DNA from: Microdochium bolleyi
Taxonomy: Eukaryota; Ascomycota; Sordariomycetes; Xylariales; Microdochiaceae
Direction of reading: 5' to 3'
DNA: 64,000 nucleotides
Assembly (NCBI GenBank): GCA_001566295.1
Contig: KQ964248.1
Span: 2,232,001 to 2,296,000, forward strand
Shown: positions 20,801-31,183 of the stretch, one piece after another
Numbering within the stretch: the stretch's first letter is position 1
Layout: every line of letters starts with the position of its first letter
Notes under the pieces: model-generated
Seen by the model: the letters and a program-made list of their open reading frames with translations, nothing else
Databases searched by the model: none
Told to the model about the DNA's origin: nothing
Translations under genes and position numbers: made by a program

Positions 20801-23024
20801 GCAACAACATGGCAATCCGCCACAGAACTGGCAACAGAGCTCGTTCCAAGCGCCGCAGTCGGCTGCAAACCTAACACAGCCGGTGCTGCCGCTTTCCAGT
20901 GGTCCTGAGATAGGATCACAGCCGCTGAACGGAACTCCATTGGCCACTATCCCACAATCTGCATCTGTCCCAGCGCTAGGCTCTTCAGTGCCTCAGACTG
21001 TTGTTCACAGTGCCAGTTCTACTCCAAATCCGGCCCAGCAGACTATGGAGACATTCGCAGGTCAAGCTGCCACAATGCAGAGCCAGCATGGCGTTGCACA
21101 AATACATCAACAAGACGGCTCCCCTGACAGTGCGCCTCTGACCACTACCCAAGACAGCATGTTACCTGCAAAAGACTTGGTGCAAGAGGGGCAGTTGCCT
21201 GCCGCCGGTGACCCCCAAGGTCAAATCCCACAGAGCTCAAGGTCAAGTACTCAAGTTGCTGCGATTGAGAAACCATCCCAGCATGTGCAAGAGAATACCT
21301 CCTCCGCAGATGTGACCACGTCCGAGCCTCCAGCACAAGATGAGCCAGAGGCCCCAAAGCCCTTCCCAATGCTGCCGGGCCAGGTCACGCCGCTGCCCTC
21401 GCAAGTTGGATCGGCACCGATCCCTATGCCTGCTCACATCGTAACAGAGAATCCTCGACAAGACCCAAGTGCCAGCCAGCCAGGCCAAGCTTCGGCTTCG
21501 CCTCAGCACAACTCTTTTGGTTCAAAACAAGCGGTGCAGCCGACTCTTTCAGGAGCACCTAACACAATGTCAGGACAAAGTGCGCCGTTGGGCCAACAGT
21601 CAGCAGCACCCCAGTCTGGTCAAGCACAAGGACAGATTAAGCAGACAGGCCAAGCTGTCGCGCAACACCAGCCAAATTCTCAACAGCACATTCAGCAGCA
21701 AGCAGTATACAATGCCATCCCTGTTCAACCGAATTCGACGTTCACCGACGCTGGCAGAGGAGTCAAGAAATGGGCCAAGAAGATCTTCAGCACCAGCTCC
21801 GAGAAGACGGCGGCCGCCGCCACTGCTACGCCCAATCCTCCAGTGTCCACGAACACTCAGCCGCAGCAACTGCAGGGGCCGAGCCAGAATCAACAGGCAC
21901 TCCAGCCGAATGGGAGTATGCAGGGTCAGCCACCATCAGGCCCAGTGTACACTTTACCGGTGCGCCCACAACCTCCTCTGATGCCTGTTCCGGAAAATCA
22001 GCCGCTGGGCATGGGACACGCCCGCGTTCCAAGTCAAACCAACACGCAACAGATGATGATCCAGCCACCTGCGTTTGCTCAAAATCCGCCGCCGCAAAAA
22101 CAGATGCAAGGACAACCACAGATGCAGGGACATCAACGAATACATGGTCAGCAACAGATGCAAGGACAGCAACAGCAAACTCAGCCGCCTCCCCCAAACG
22201 TCTCGGGACCGAGACCACCGAGCACGGCATTCCCTGCTCAGCAAAGCAATGCACAACGGCCTGTACAAGCATCGGGTCATCCTCATATGGTGCGCCCAGG
22301 CCAGTTCCAGCCTCAAGTGTATCAGCAGCAACCAGGTCAACAGATGCCTCCTGCACCTTCCAATCATGGGCATATGGCCATGGGCCATGGCGGGCAAGGG
22401 AATACGGCTGCTTCTATACAGGGACAGGTACCACCAGTAGGGGTTTCAGTACCAGCCAACTCTGCACGTCGTCGGAGTAGTGGTAGCTATCCATCACAGC
22501 CTGTGGGCCAACAGGGTAATCCTCAGGGCTCAATGCCACCGAGAGGGCAGATGGCATCCCAGTCTCTAGGACAGATGCCTATGCAACAACCTGCGACACA
22601 ACAGATGCAGCGTCCGATGCAACAGCAGATTCAGCAGCCAGGGCAGCAGCAGATTCAGCAACCGGCGAGACAAAGACTACAGAAGCCTATGCCACAGCAT
22701 ATGGTCCAGCAACCCGGGAGTCGGCCAGCGCAGAACACCTTCCCGCCAGCCGCGCAGCCTTCGGCTGGGTTTCCTGTGCAAGGTCAATATCCTGTGCAGG
22801 GGCAGCAGCTAGCGCAAGGGCAGTTCCCGCAAGGACAAGCAGCCCAGCAAGGTCAATCGCAGACATACGCGCCACAGAGTCCTGCCAAGAACGCGGCGTC
22901 TCCAGGGCTCACAGGACCGAGCAACGCGCAGCCTTCTCCACCTGCTGCCGCCCAGGGCCATCAGAAGACCTGGTCTAAAACCAAGAACGACTATTCTGGC
23001 GGGGATTGGGGTGATAATTGGTAA
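17835..23024 (+). CDS. Giant WW-domain protein with Gln/Pro/Ser-rich low-complexity body
   Basis: A single uninterrupted exon of 1729 residues. The only clear domain is an N-terminal WW domain, residues 3-30 (LPEGWEADYDGSRWFYRYK), with the first Trp and a Trp/Phe/Tyr core. WW domains bind proline-rich peptides. The next roughly 1650 residues are disordered, with scattered Pro/Ser/Thr motifs. From about residue 950 on they become Gln-rich, with repeated QQ, MQGQ and QIQQP units typical of prion-like or condensate-forming sequence. A short basic helix, GVKKWAKKIFSTSSEKTAA (about residue 1310), and a Trp-rich end, GGDWGDNW, stand out as possibly conserved islands. Orthologues of this architecture seem to exist in filamentous ascomycetes, but I know of no assigned function. 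The gene is convergent with the next gene on the minus strand. Confidence 0.85.
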   Translation: MTTLPEGWEADYDGSRWFYRYKSTGIVQYQFPQEGDEFPEWYDDGGEDLPLEPEAWLASEQQVRRRSTLVSDPDNPDQSSPAKAVATTSRRKKSETIPEDEEMSATGYFDPSSFMYFGPGGDISPVGEDDDGELPASKTKKSETPTPSPGPTPSTVHSHVSPVPGPPAQPDPYAMAAELPEDNVQLWKPTGFVAELPTQDTIKCAEELAPIEMDGTSHIPTPIQTNMTQDGPVELPTHRSPVEPKIEGKAPVTPSPPVATPPAQVGTDYPLVSASFAYPTVKSPPPDSSDSSRHQSPTVPTVAAQATSAPPPKPVEAEPEPAKFQPWSPPKNIIPETSHQGKRDSLVLSGPSILQLQNSELGKLRSSYSTPSVSGQQSMNRTGIPTPPQDPRLARDTSSLSSTSGSTTSTYQPVSPIPQALQPAHLNKRVSLPEIPDLSRMATQQPQSNALPGSGARHQSISLGTAPLGAGDNGENSSLHPAVLMPAGRDLLQSQQMQNQTGVSGRQTTIVPPIRSASAFPAYVAAQRALQGSPVAVQQAQHGQQASSQWSQPPPGPRRLHTEPNLPTSGAFVQHELGPAHTATSHYQTCGPQELSSDNSRASAAELAPQANTQAIPVIQEMSATQYLDSGNDNNLPAVRPLSLARSKTPSPESRTIEGAGTTKQPLRAASVDLMSEVMSVMDQSISSPRRTSGEPTSVVLATPAASPSQTSISGQSDHRLSVSSPNSAHLSQGQASLSVPSGLNLAVVSPLSSPAPSRQQSLSREAHEPTTRKTEPSELGAPSHAHMPPKPTSSPGHVTEVRLPEARTGQQSLTHSGPAVLNNGRTLGTSSPPRVVGGLPISVSGKPQAQHWQGQPIADTSPGSVNMPPETNGRDGHSRIPANTGPFQVQTPPLTMQTDSGVAVLQASHGVSSDHDRDKLPENNAPSHPNTTTQSEAPQLGSKALVHGHLSAGLSEQVSNIQQQPFQEQPQPWSQQQMQQPPQPQFQQQQHGNPPQNWQQSSFQAPQSAANLTQPVLPLSSGPEIGSQPLNGTPLATIPQSASVPALGSSVPQTVVHSASSTPNPAQQTMETFAGQAATMQSQHGVAQIHQQDGSPDSAPLTTTQDSMLPAKDLVQEGQLPAAGDPQGQIPQSSRSSTQVAAIEKPSQHVQENTSSADVTTSEPPAQDEPEAPKPFPMLPGQVTPLPSQVGSAPIPMPAHIVTENPRQDPSASQPGQASASPQHNSFGSKQAVQPTLSGAPNTMSGQSAPLGQQSAAPQSGQAQGQIKQTGQAVAQHQPNSQQHIQQQAVYNAIPVQPNSTFTDAGRGVKKWAKKIFSTSSEKTAAAATATPNPPVSTNTQPQQLQGPSQNQQALQPNGSMQGQPPSGPVYTLPVRPQPPLMPVPENQPLGMGHARVPSQTNTQQMMIQPPAFAQNPPPQKQMQGQPQMQGHQRIHGQQQMQGQQQQTQPPPPNVSGPRPPSTAFPAQQSNAQRPVQASGHPHMVRPGQFQPQVYQQQPGQQMPPAPSNHGHMAMGHGGQGNTAASIQGQVPPVGVSVPANSARRRSSGSYPSQPVGQQGNPQGSMPPRGQMASQSLGQMPMQQPATQQMQRPMQQQIQQPGQQQIQQPARQRLQKPMPQHMVQQPGSRPAQNTFPPAAQPSAGFPVQGQYPVQGQQLAQGQFPQGQAAQQGQSQTYAPQSPAKNAASPGLTGPSNAQPSPPAAAQGHQKTWSKTKNDYSGGDWGDNW

Positions 23025-23565
23025 CCACAGACGGCATGATATAACTGCTGAATGTTGCGATGGGTCATTCCACGTGCTGCAGTCCAAGTAAGAAGCGTTT
23101 GATGTACCTTTTTCTTCCATGTTGGATATTACTTTCTTGTCCGAGATACCATTCCGTTATGTACAGCCCAATCTATGACGGAGAAAACAAAGATTTTATA
23201 GCATACTTGACCCTTACGTCAAGCTCAGAGGTGCGGTATCTGTTTCGCTTGTGTGCTGGGACCTCTAGTGGCGAAAGCGCCTATGGTGTTGAATCAAAAC
23301 GCCGTCGCTCGATACCAGAACGCTAGATTCAATACTACATCGTGGTGATGCGTTTGCTTGGGCTGCCCTTCTACCGCTCAATCTTGGTTTGTGCCCATTT
23401 CGTCAACGACAACCATTCCCCTGCTTCACCCATCGCAGCGTTAGGTATCAAGATACGGGTTGTTCTCGTCTCCTTCTTTCATTCTCAATTTCCTTCCAAG
23501 TCTAGAAGTATTTATTGTACACTGTTGTTTTACATCATACATCCAACTGTGCCCAAGCATGACCT
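23025..23565. other. Convergent 3' intergenic region
   Basis: About 540 bp between two converging genes. It is AT-richer than its surroundings and should carry both 3' UTRs and polyadenylation sites. Nothing coding is seen. Confidence 0.5.
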
Positions 23566-25563
23566 TTACTTTAGCTTTTCTAGCGCATCCTGCGCTTTCT
23601 GGATCAGCGCCTTGGCCCGGCGGCGCTGCGCCTCGTCTTCGCTCGTCGTTCGCTGTGCTGCTGCGCCCACCGAGCCGCCGCCGCCGCCGCCGCCGCGGAT
23701 GGCGTCGCCCATGACTCCCTCGACGCCCCGGACAGCCTTGCGGCCTTCCTCGCGGACCTCGCCCTCCCAGAAGCGCCGCGCGGACTCCCAGCGCGTCTGC
23801 AGGCGGCGCAGGCTCCACACCACGCCGAGCGCGGCGACTGCGCCGGCCTCGTGGACCGAGGTGGTCAGGGTGCCGAGGTATACGAGCGCGCCGAGGGCGC
23901 TGGTCAGCGCGGAGGTGCTGAGCGTCTGCACGACGAGCTTCTGCGCGAGGGACTGCAGGGCCGGGATCGTCGATGTCTGCAGGTATGCGCGGCTCGCGGG
24001 AATGTTGAGCGGCCAGTCCGCTGCCGCGCGGGGCGGGTGACGGACTGTCGCGAGAGCTGTTGTTGTTGTTGCTGATGTGGTGGGCTCCATGGCCTCGGCG
24101 GTGTTGGCGTTGCTCGCGGCGGTTGGGATGAGCGCTGGGTTCAGCGGTGCGCCGGCCTCCGCCATGCGGCCTGCAAGAAAGATGGCGTTGCGCTCGGCCG
24201 CGGTGAGGAAGCGCTGGTTGAGGATGTCCGTGGTCAGGTGGCCGACGTCGTCCACGCGCCAGAACAGCTTCCACCAGCCAAGTTTCCGCCATCGCCTGCT
24301 CTCGAAAGCTAGGTCGAGCTGTTCTTGCAGCTCCTTGTGGGCGTTCTGGGCCCACTCGTCGAGTTGCCGCTGGAGTTTAGCTGCTGATGGTGTGGCCTGT
24401 AGGCTCGCGGACGAGGCGCCGAGGTTTTGTAGCTCTTCAGCCTGCACTGCCGCAACGGCATTCTTGAGTATAGATGAGATCAGAGCCCGCACAGGCAATT
24501 TGGTACTACCATCTGCTGTGGCGGCTGTGTTGGCTTTCAGCCAGTCGCTCAGCTGCGGGAGATTGCTCTGGAACCACAGGTGCTCGAAGTCAATAGCCTT
24601 GGCGATGTCCTCGCGGATGAGGTCCAAGCCTGTATTGGCAGCCTCAGCATCGATCGGTGTGAAGGGAAGTTCTGCACTCTGTGTGGGCTTGTAGTCGGGA
24701 AGGTCTACGGCAGCCTTTATAACGCCCTCTGTGCTGGTCGTTACGAGGGGGGCCACCGATGCGGCTCCCATGATGCCATTGGTGACCACAATCGCCGTGT
24801 GCACTGGGGTGGTGACTGATGTGTATCTTCCAGTGCTAGAGGTGGGGATGTCTATTATCGGCACAAGGATGCTCTCCTCAAAGTCGCTGATGGAGTCTGC
24901 CGTCTGCTGGCCGGGCTGAAGCGGATTGCTCTCCATGAGCATGAGCTCTAGGTTGTGCCCGTTGAACATGGCCGAGGAGACGTGCAGTTCGTGTAGCAGA
25001 CTGCTGCGGGCTATGCTGATGGTTCCCGGGACCTGGGTTTCATTGGGGCCGACTCTTATGAGCATTGGCTGTGCCAGGTTGTGCTGAATAAGCTCGTCCT
25101 CCCAGCTCTCCTTCTCCTTGAGAGGATCTGCAAGCAGTAGCCGGGCCACCTTCTTTGCAGTCGTCGCAGACTCAGAGGCACTGCTCATGCCGAGGACGGC
25201 GACGCGGATGGCCTCATCGCCGGGGGTCTGCCGCAAGCCATTGATGGCGAGCTGGACGCGGGAGAGGTTGACGTAGTTTGCGGCATGCTTCTGGAGCTCG
25301 ACGAGGGCGTCCTGGAGTTCATGGCGAGGATTCGTCGGGCTCGAGGCCGGTCCTGGATCTCGGGAGGACTGCGCAGCTACGGCCGAGCTGCGGCGGGCTT
25401 GGCCGTGTCGCTTGCGCCTCGGCTGGCGGGCTGTTGGGGTGGGCGCGGCGGCAGCGATGGAGCAGAAGAGGCAGACGGAGGGCCGGGCGGGCGCCTCGGC
25501 CGGGACCTGGCGCAGGAGAGCTCCCGGGCGGGACAGCGAGCGCGGTGCTAGCCGGGGAGGCAT
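23566..25563 (-). CDS. Probable mitochondrial Mmc1-like protein (dynamin-like fold, degenerate)
   Basis: A single exon of 665 residues starting at the ATG at 25563. An in-frame upstream extension exists but is unconserved-looking. The N-terminus is rich in Arg, Ala and Ser and lacks acidic residues (MPPRLAPRSLSRPGALLRQV), as in a mitochondrial presequence. The middle region has a Ser/Thr-rich segment (AVLGMSSASESATTAKKVAR) where a P-loop-like strand would lie, but no canonical GxxxxGKS. The C-terminal part has two short hydrophobic helices (about residues 570-615) followed by a charged helix (RRFWEGEVREEGRK) and a run of seven glycines. This layout resembles fungal Mmc1-type mitochondrial proteins, which are thought to be dynamin-like without GTPase motifs. 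The name rests on remembered resemblance only. The mitochondrial location is inferred from the N-terminus. Confidence 0.6.
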   Translation of the reverse strand: MPPRLAPRSLSRPGALLRQVPAEAPARPSVCLFCSIAAAAPTPTARQPRRKRHGQARRSSAVAAQSSRDPGPASSPTNPRHELQDALVELQKHAANYVNLSRVQLAINGLRQTPGDEAIRVAVLGMSSASESATTAKKVARLLLADPLKEKESWEDELIQHNLAQPMLIRVGPNETQVPGTISIARSSLLHELHVSSAMFNGHNLELMLMESNPLQPGQQTADSISDFEESILVPIIDIPTSSTGRYTSVTTPVHTAIVVTNGIMGAASVAPLVTTSTEGVIKAAVDLPDYKPTQSAELPFTPIDAEAANTGLDLIREDIAKAIDFEHLWFQSNLPQLSDWLKANTAATADGSTKLPVRALISSILKNAVAAVQAEELQNLGASSASLQATPSAAKLQRQLDEWAQNAHKELQEQLDLAFESRRWRKLGWWKLFWRVDDVGHLTTDILNQRFLTAAERNAIFLAGRMAEAGAPLNPALIPTAASNANTAEAMEPTTSATTTTALATVRHPPRAAADWPLNIPASRAYLQTSTIPALQSLAQKLVVQTLSTSALTSALGALVYLGTLTTSVHEAGAVAALGVVWSLRRLQTRWESARRFWEGEVREEGRKAVRGVEGVMGDAIRGGGGGGGSVGAAAQRTTSEDEAQRRRAKALIQKAQDALEKLK
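23674..23694 (-). repeat. (GCC)7 trinucleotide run encoding polyglycine
   Basis: Seven GCC units on the plus strand are read on the minus strand as GGC, giving seven glycines near the C-terminus of the Mmc1-like protein. Confidence 0.9.
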
Positions 25564-26510
25564 CGTGAGCGCGTGGTGGCGCGAGGCTGCGGCTGTGCTC
25601 GGGCAGAGGTCGTCGGAGGGGAGCTGAGGATGCGGAGGGATATGTTTTCTGTGGTCCTGGCGGCCGAGCTGCCGGAGCTCCCAGCTCTGTCGCCCCACAC
25701 CACCGCTTGAAACACGCCAGCCCACCGCTTACATCATCGCAGGCCGGTGCCCGGGAGCGGTGCCTACAGGCAGGCGTGCTAAGGAAGGTAGCGCGCCCGG
25801 GCGCTCAGCGCTGTCAGTTGGCCCCGGGCAGCGCGTGCCTTGCGTAGATCAGAGCCGCATGAGCCAGCCCAAGATGCAGCGTGGCCCGGCAGTTGCCCGC
25901 CTTGCCAACGCCCTTCGTTTTGATCCTCGCCTGCACATCAACATTTTCCTCCCAGCACCCTTCTCGACCATCTCGGGGCACTCGCTTCTCCCCGCTCCGC
26001 CCTCGCTCTGGCTCGGCCATCTTGGCCCTCATCATCGCGACTTGCTGTGCCGGCCACATTGTCCATAGTTGGCAGTGACCCCTGCTGTCCCCCGCCTTGC
26101 CGCCCTGTCCGCCATCCCGTTGCGCTACGTCGCCCCTCCGCCATTGTGTAGTGCGTCCCTCGCCAGCTTGGACGGCTTCGTCTAGCATATCAGCAACCTC
26201 TATTTCGGCCGATAGCTGGCTCTTCGGTTTCTCCTTTGGGACTTAGCCCACTGGCCTCCTTACATCCCGGCTTTGATCAGCCTTGACAAAGTCGCCTCGC
26301 GGTGATCCCAAGGAGCAGACGACACTCTCTCGCCAACGACCCATACCTCTTCGACGTCAAGACAAGACGCCCGGCTTGCGCACCTCGTCGACAGCTTGAC
26401 TGACCCGCAAGAAGCTCTCGGTTCATGGTGTCTTGCCATCTGCTGCGTCACCGCCGGGATGCGAAGCCGGACCCCGCCTAGTCTGGCTCCCTCACACATC
26501 GACCACAACC
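25564..26510. other. Divergent promoter region
   Basis: About 950 bp between the Mmc1-like gene and the 5-phosphatase gene, transcribed away from each other. It should hold both promoters. C/T-rich stretches occur at 25920-26120. No coding sequence is supported. Confidence 0.5.
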
Positions 26511-29500
26511 ATGGACGCGGACGGCAAGAAAGAGGGCCCTGATGGCTCATCTCTTGTGAGTATCTGACCAAGATCGCCGGCCAATCCTGCTCGGTATAGG
26601 CTCAGACTAATCCCTTGCAGCAACCAGTCTCCTCGCTTAGAGCCCGGTGGGAGAACATGAACAAATTGGACAGTCCCGCGACCCCTAATCCTCCGAGATC
26701 CCCGACTCCCAGGACGAGGTCACCCTCTCCCAAGCCGCCCCCGGTACCTGACACGAGGCCGAGCCGCGATGCCATTGCCAGGGTGACTGGCGAAGACTCG
26801 AGATCGAGATCCGTCGAGAAGCATGAGCCGCCCACGCTGCCGGCACAGAGTCCTGCTGTCACTCGCTTTGCCCCAGAGTCACTGGCCTTAGCAAGTCCGC
26901 GACCGACCAAGCCACCCGCCGTCCTCATCGAGCCGCCTCATTCTCCTCCGAAGCTAAGCGGCGGTGTCCCGCTGGGATTCGGTCACGACACCAACGGACA
27001 ACTCTCGGCAGATCCTACAAAGCCAGGTCTGCCCAGTACGCCGACGGTCCCCTCGAGTCGCCCTCTCAGATCGCCGAGCCGCCCGACAACCCCGACGCCA
27101 GTATTCGAGCCTCGCCTTTCTCCGAGGCTCGCCCCGCACTCACAGCCACCTTCTCCGCCACCGCCACGGAGATCTGGAGAGCTCAGGCGAGAACCTAAGA
27201 CGCCGGCTGCGAAAATACCGCCTCCCGTGAACCGTGCTGAGAAGCCCGGCAATAGACTATCTAGCATCATTACCAATGCTCCTAACCTCAGTCATGCACC
27301 GGTGGTTGCCGCTGAGCGATCTCCTTTCAGCAGTCCACCGCAACTTGCGAGCAGCCCAGAAGCCGAGGAGCCACCAGTACTCCCCACTCGTCCTGCGCGG
27401 CCGTTGTCGCAAAGAATAGCCCCGGCCAGAATGAACACTTTACCAACTGGCTTTGAGCCGCCCCCAGTGCATCATGCCGTCGCCAATAGAAGAAGGGACC
27501 AGGAGGCGAGCACCCACGCCCGATCTTCGGCCATACAGCGTGATGACCACAACACGATAACCCGACATCAATCTCTTCATGAGCCATCGAGAAATGGAGC
27601 TCCTCCAAAGCCCCCTAGACCCGGAGTGATCACTTCGCAGGTCACGATAGACAGCTCTTTGTCTGCAATGCCACCCCCCAAGAGGATAGTGTCCACTCCA
27701 GCATCTCAATACACGCCAAGAGGTCATGGCCGTTCGATGACGGTAGGCACAGCTGATCAGCCACCACCAACAATCCGAAACCCAACTAGACGGATTGTGT
27801 CAGAAGAGAGCAAGGCAATTGCGGAGTATCAAGAGCCCATAGAGAATGGAAGTACGCCTGCTCCAGGGCCCACAGGCCCTTCTTCCTATCCGGACGCATC
27901 GAACATCAACCGGAGACTGCCGCTCGCAGGTGGTGTGGATAAGCTGGCTGTCAAGTACGACGCGAGATTGATCGCTGCGTGTGGGCAATTCGTATGCACC
28001 ACCGGTGCTGTTACGCGTGTCTGGAACCTGCAGACAGGTGATCTCCTGGCGAGCTTCGCTCCCTTTGACGAAGGCGTCAGAGGCACCGCTATTGCTTTCA
28101 AGCCAGGTCATCTTTTCGAACCCCCGGCGGACTCGGGCATTAAAGCTCAGGAGGAAGGCACCAGAATCTGGGTCGGCAGCAGTGTCGGCGAGATCATCGA
28201 GTTCGATCTCGTCACGAAAGAAGTAGTTGGCACGAAAACAATCGCGCACGGGCACTTTGAGGTCATTCAAATCCACAGATACAAGGACCAATTGTGGACG
28301 CTCGATGAGGGAGGCACACTAAACGTTTGGGGTCCATCAGACCAGGACAACCTTCCACGGCTCGGCAGCACCCATCCCCATCAGACATTTCGACTGTCCA
28401 GGGGACACACGTTCTCCATGGTCGTAGGAAGTGAACTCTGGCTGGCCACGGGCAAGGACATCCGCATCTATGCACCCACGGTAGATGGGAGCAAGCAAGT
28501 GCAGGTTCTTATGCGACCGTTGGTGGCTGCCGGTGCAGGCGAAGTCACATCAGGAACATTGCTTGCGTCTGAGCCGAACAAGGTGTTCCTAGGTCATGCG
28601 GACGGCAAGATCAGCATCTACTCCAGAAAGGACTGGACATGTCTCGAAGTCGTAGGCATTAGTTCCTACAAAATCGCCTCGTTGGCTGGCGTCGGCAACT
28701 ACCTATGGGCAGGCTACAACTCTGGCAAGTTGTGCGTCTACGATATCACCAACTCGCCGTGGGTAGTTAAGAAGGACTTCGTGGCCCACAACGATAAGCC
28801 CGTGGTTAGACTGGTTATGAACCGGTATGACTTCCACGACTTGGAGCGCCTCCAGCTTTTGTCGTTGGGTGCAGACAATATCATCAGAATTTGGGATGGG
28901 CTGTTGGAGGATGACTTCAAGGAGACGGTCATGAAGGCAAGGTACAAGGAGTACAGCACAACAGAAAATCTCAAGGTTCTCGTCATGACCTGGAACGCCG
29001 GAGCGGCGACACCGACGACGTTGAGGAAGATGGAATCGGACGCGAATTTCTTCCCGAACCTACTCAGGTCCAGTGGCTCTCCGGACATCCTGGTGTTCGG
29101 TTTCCAGGAGCTTGTCGACCTCGAGGACAAGACGGCAACCGCCAAGAGATTCTTCAAGTCCAAGAAGAAGGATGCCGCGACCGATCAGGAACAAATGAGC
29201 CACCAGTATCGAGCCTGGCGAGACTTCTTAATGAGGACCATCGACGACGACGAGCGCATGAGGGATGACATCTATCACTTGCTCCACACGTCAACACTCG
29301 TTGGACTTTTCACCTGCATCTTTGTCAAGTCTTCGATTCGGAGCCGCATCCGCAACCTTAAAAGTGGGGATGTCAAGCGTGGATTATCGGGGTACCATGG
29401 TAACAAGGGCGCCATCGTCGTTCGATTCTTCGTCGATGACACCTCGTTGTGCTTCGTCAACTGTCACTTGGCTGCTGGGCAGTCGCACACACAGAGCCGC

Positions 29501-30273
29501 CACACCGACATCTATGAGATCATGGCAGCCAACGTCTTCAGGCCAAAGGATGAGCAGAAGCAAGACGAGGAGCTACAGGCGGAGACCACCCCGCAAGGCC
29601 AGGCGACACGGATCGACAGCTACACGGGTGGAGGCAATGGCTGGATGATTCTTGACCACGAGCTGTGTTTGCTCAACGGCGATCTGAACTATCGTATCGA
29701 CACGATGTCCCGAGACACAGTTGTCAACGCGGTCAAGGCCAATAATCTCGCCAAACTGCTGGAGCGCGACCAGCTGCTCGTGGCACGCCGGCGCAACCCT
29801 GCCTTCCGCCTCAGGGCGTTTGAGGAGATGCCCATCACGTTTGCACCGACATACAAGTACGACGTGGGAACTGACAACTACGATACGAGCGAGAAGAAGA
29901 GGTCGCCAGCGTGGTGTGATCGGATTCTCCATCGCGGGGGAGGCAACATCCAGCAGCTCGACTACAACCGGCACGAGGTCAGGGTGTCGGACCACAGACC
30001 CGTGACTGGCCGCCTCAAGTTCACGGTGAAGAAGGTGATACCCGAGCAGCGCAACCAAATCTGGGAGGAGTCTCTAGAGCAGTTCAGGAGGGAAAAGGTA
30101 GGCGAGGCTCTTGTAGAGAAGTAAGTGGTCACCTTTTTGTTTTTGTTTTTTTATGCTTTGCTGGTGCTGACAAAAGTCGCAGGAGGGACTACCTGACCAA
30201 CGTGTGCGGCTATGATACCACGACGAGTGCCCACCTGATACCAAAGCTGAAGGCTGTATCAAAGAAGAAATAG
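26511..30273 (+). CDS. WD40-containing inositol polyphosphate 5-phosphatase
   Basis: Exons 26511-26555, 26621-30120 and 30183-30273 (introns of 65 and 62 nt) give 1211 residues. The first about 430 residues are Pro/Ser-rich and disordered. A beta-propeller-like region follows at about residues 435-800 (for example TRVWNLQTGDLLASF and NIIRIWDGLLEDDF). The catalytic domain at about 820-1180 carries the family signatures GFQELVDL, GYHGNKGAIVVRF, FVNCHLAAGQ, LNGDLNYRI, SPAWCDRIL and SDHRPVTG. Family members of this type remove the 5-phosphate from phosphoinositides or soluble inositol phosphates with Mg2+. The propeller-plus-phosphatase order is the common fungal architecture. The last exon adds about 30 residues (RDYLTNVCGYDTTTSAHLIP). 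If the last intron is kept, a stop follows at once. Substrate preference cannot be told from sequence. Confidence 0.92.
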
Positions 30274-31183
30274 AGGGGAGAGAATAAGGCCAACCAAGCT
30301 GCCGTCGTCATCGGATCGAGCGACATCTAGCATAACCATAGACCTGGAATTTCGCCTAGCATCTAGCGACAAAGAAATGAGGACGTTGGAGATTTTGAGC
30401 AGCATTTGACCTTGCGACAGCACGCAACACAATCAATTGAGAATCCGCCCTGGCCCTTGCCTGACGACTGCCGAGACCGGCTGGCCGTGGGGCGCCGGAG
30501 GGTGGGAGAGCGCAGGGCTGGGCCGTGGACCGGGCCCGTGGCGGCCCACTGAAAGGAACGCCGTGTGCCCAGGACAAGTTTCCTGGGGGTAAAGAAGGGG
30601 TAATCGAAATACCCCTCCGGCCAATCACAACCAGCCATAGCCACCATCTCTAGATGACCATCGCAGAAACGAGCAGAACCTGCCATGATAAGGCGAGAAA
30701 ACTTTGCTGAGTCTCGTGGACATGCCGGCTCAGATGCGGCGATCGGAATCTCTACCGACGCCTTTCTCGTGCAGGCCTATGAGAACTCCAGGTGTCTGCT
30801 TGAATGACATGACGCGCTACTGCAGGGCTTCCAAGGTTCCAGTAGACCAGGAACGGGTCTTCTTTCCACTTGGATAGACAGCCCCACGACTCGCGGCACG
30901 TCACGGCCAAACTCGAAATCTTTGATAAAGCCCAGATGCCAGGCTGCCCACCTCGGAGTCCCTCCCGTGACATTCATCAACCCATCAAGCCATTCACACT
31001 GAGCGTTCTGTTCTGCTGTCATTCCAAATACACGAGCCTTTCGTCGGCTTCTTAAACAACTGCGATCTGCTCCAAGCACTGCAACAAGCAAGACAATCAA
31101 AGTTCAATACTAAGTCGCCAAAGAGGACCGGGCCGGCTTCGTCTTTTCAGATTGAAGTTTTCCCTTCGCGCAAGACCGAAAAG
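30274..31183. other. Intergenic region
   Basis: About 0.9 kb holding the 5-phosphatase 3' UTR and the upstream region of the asparaginase gene. No coding sequence is supported. Confidence 0.5.
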
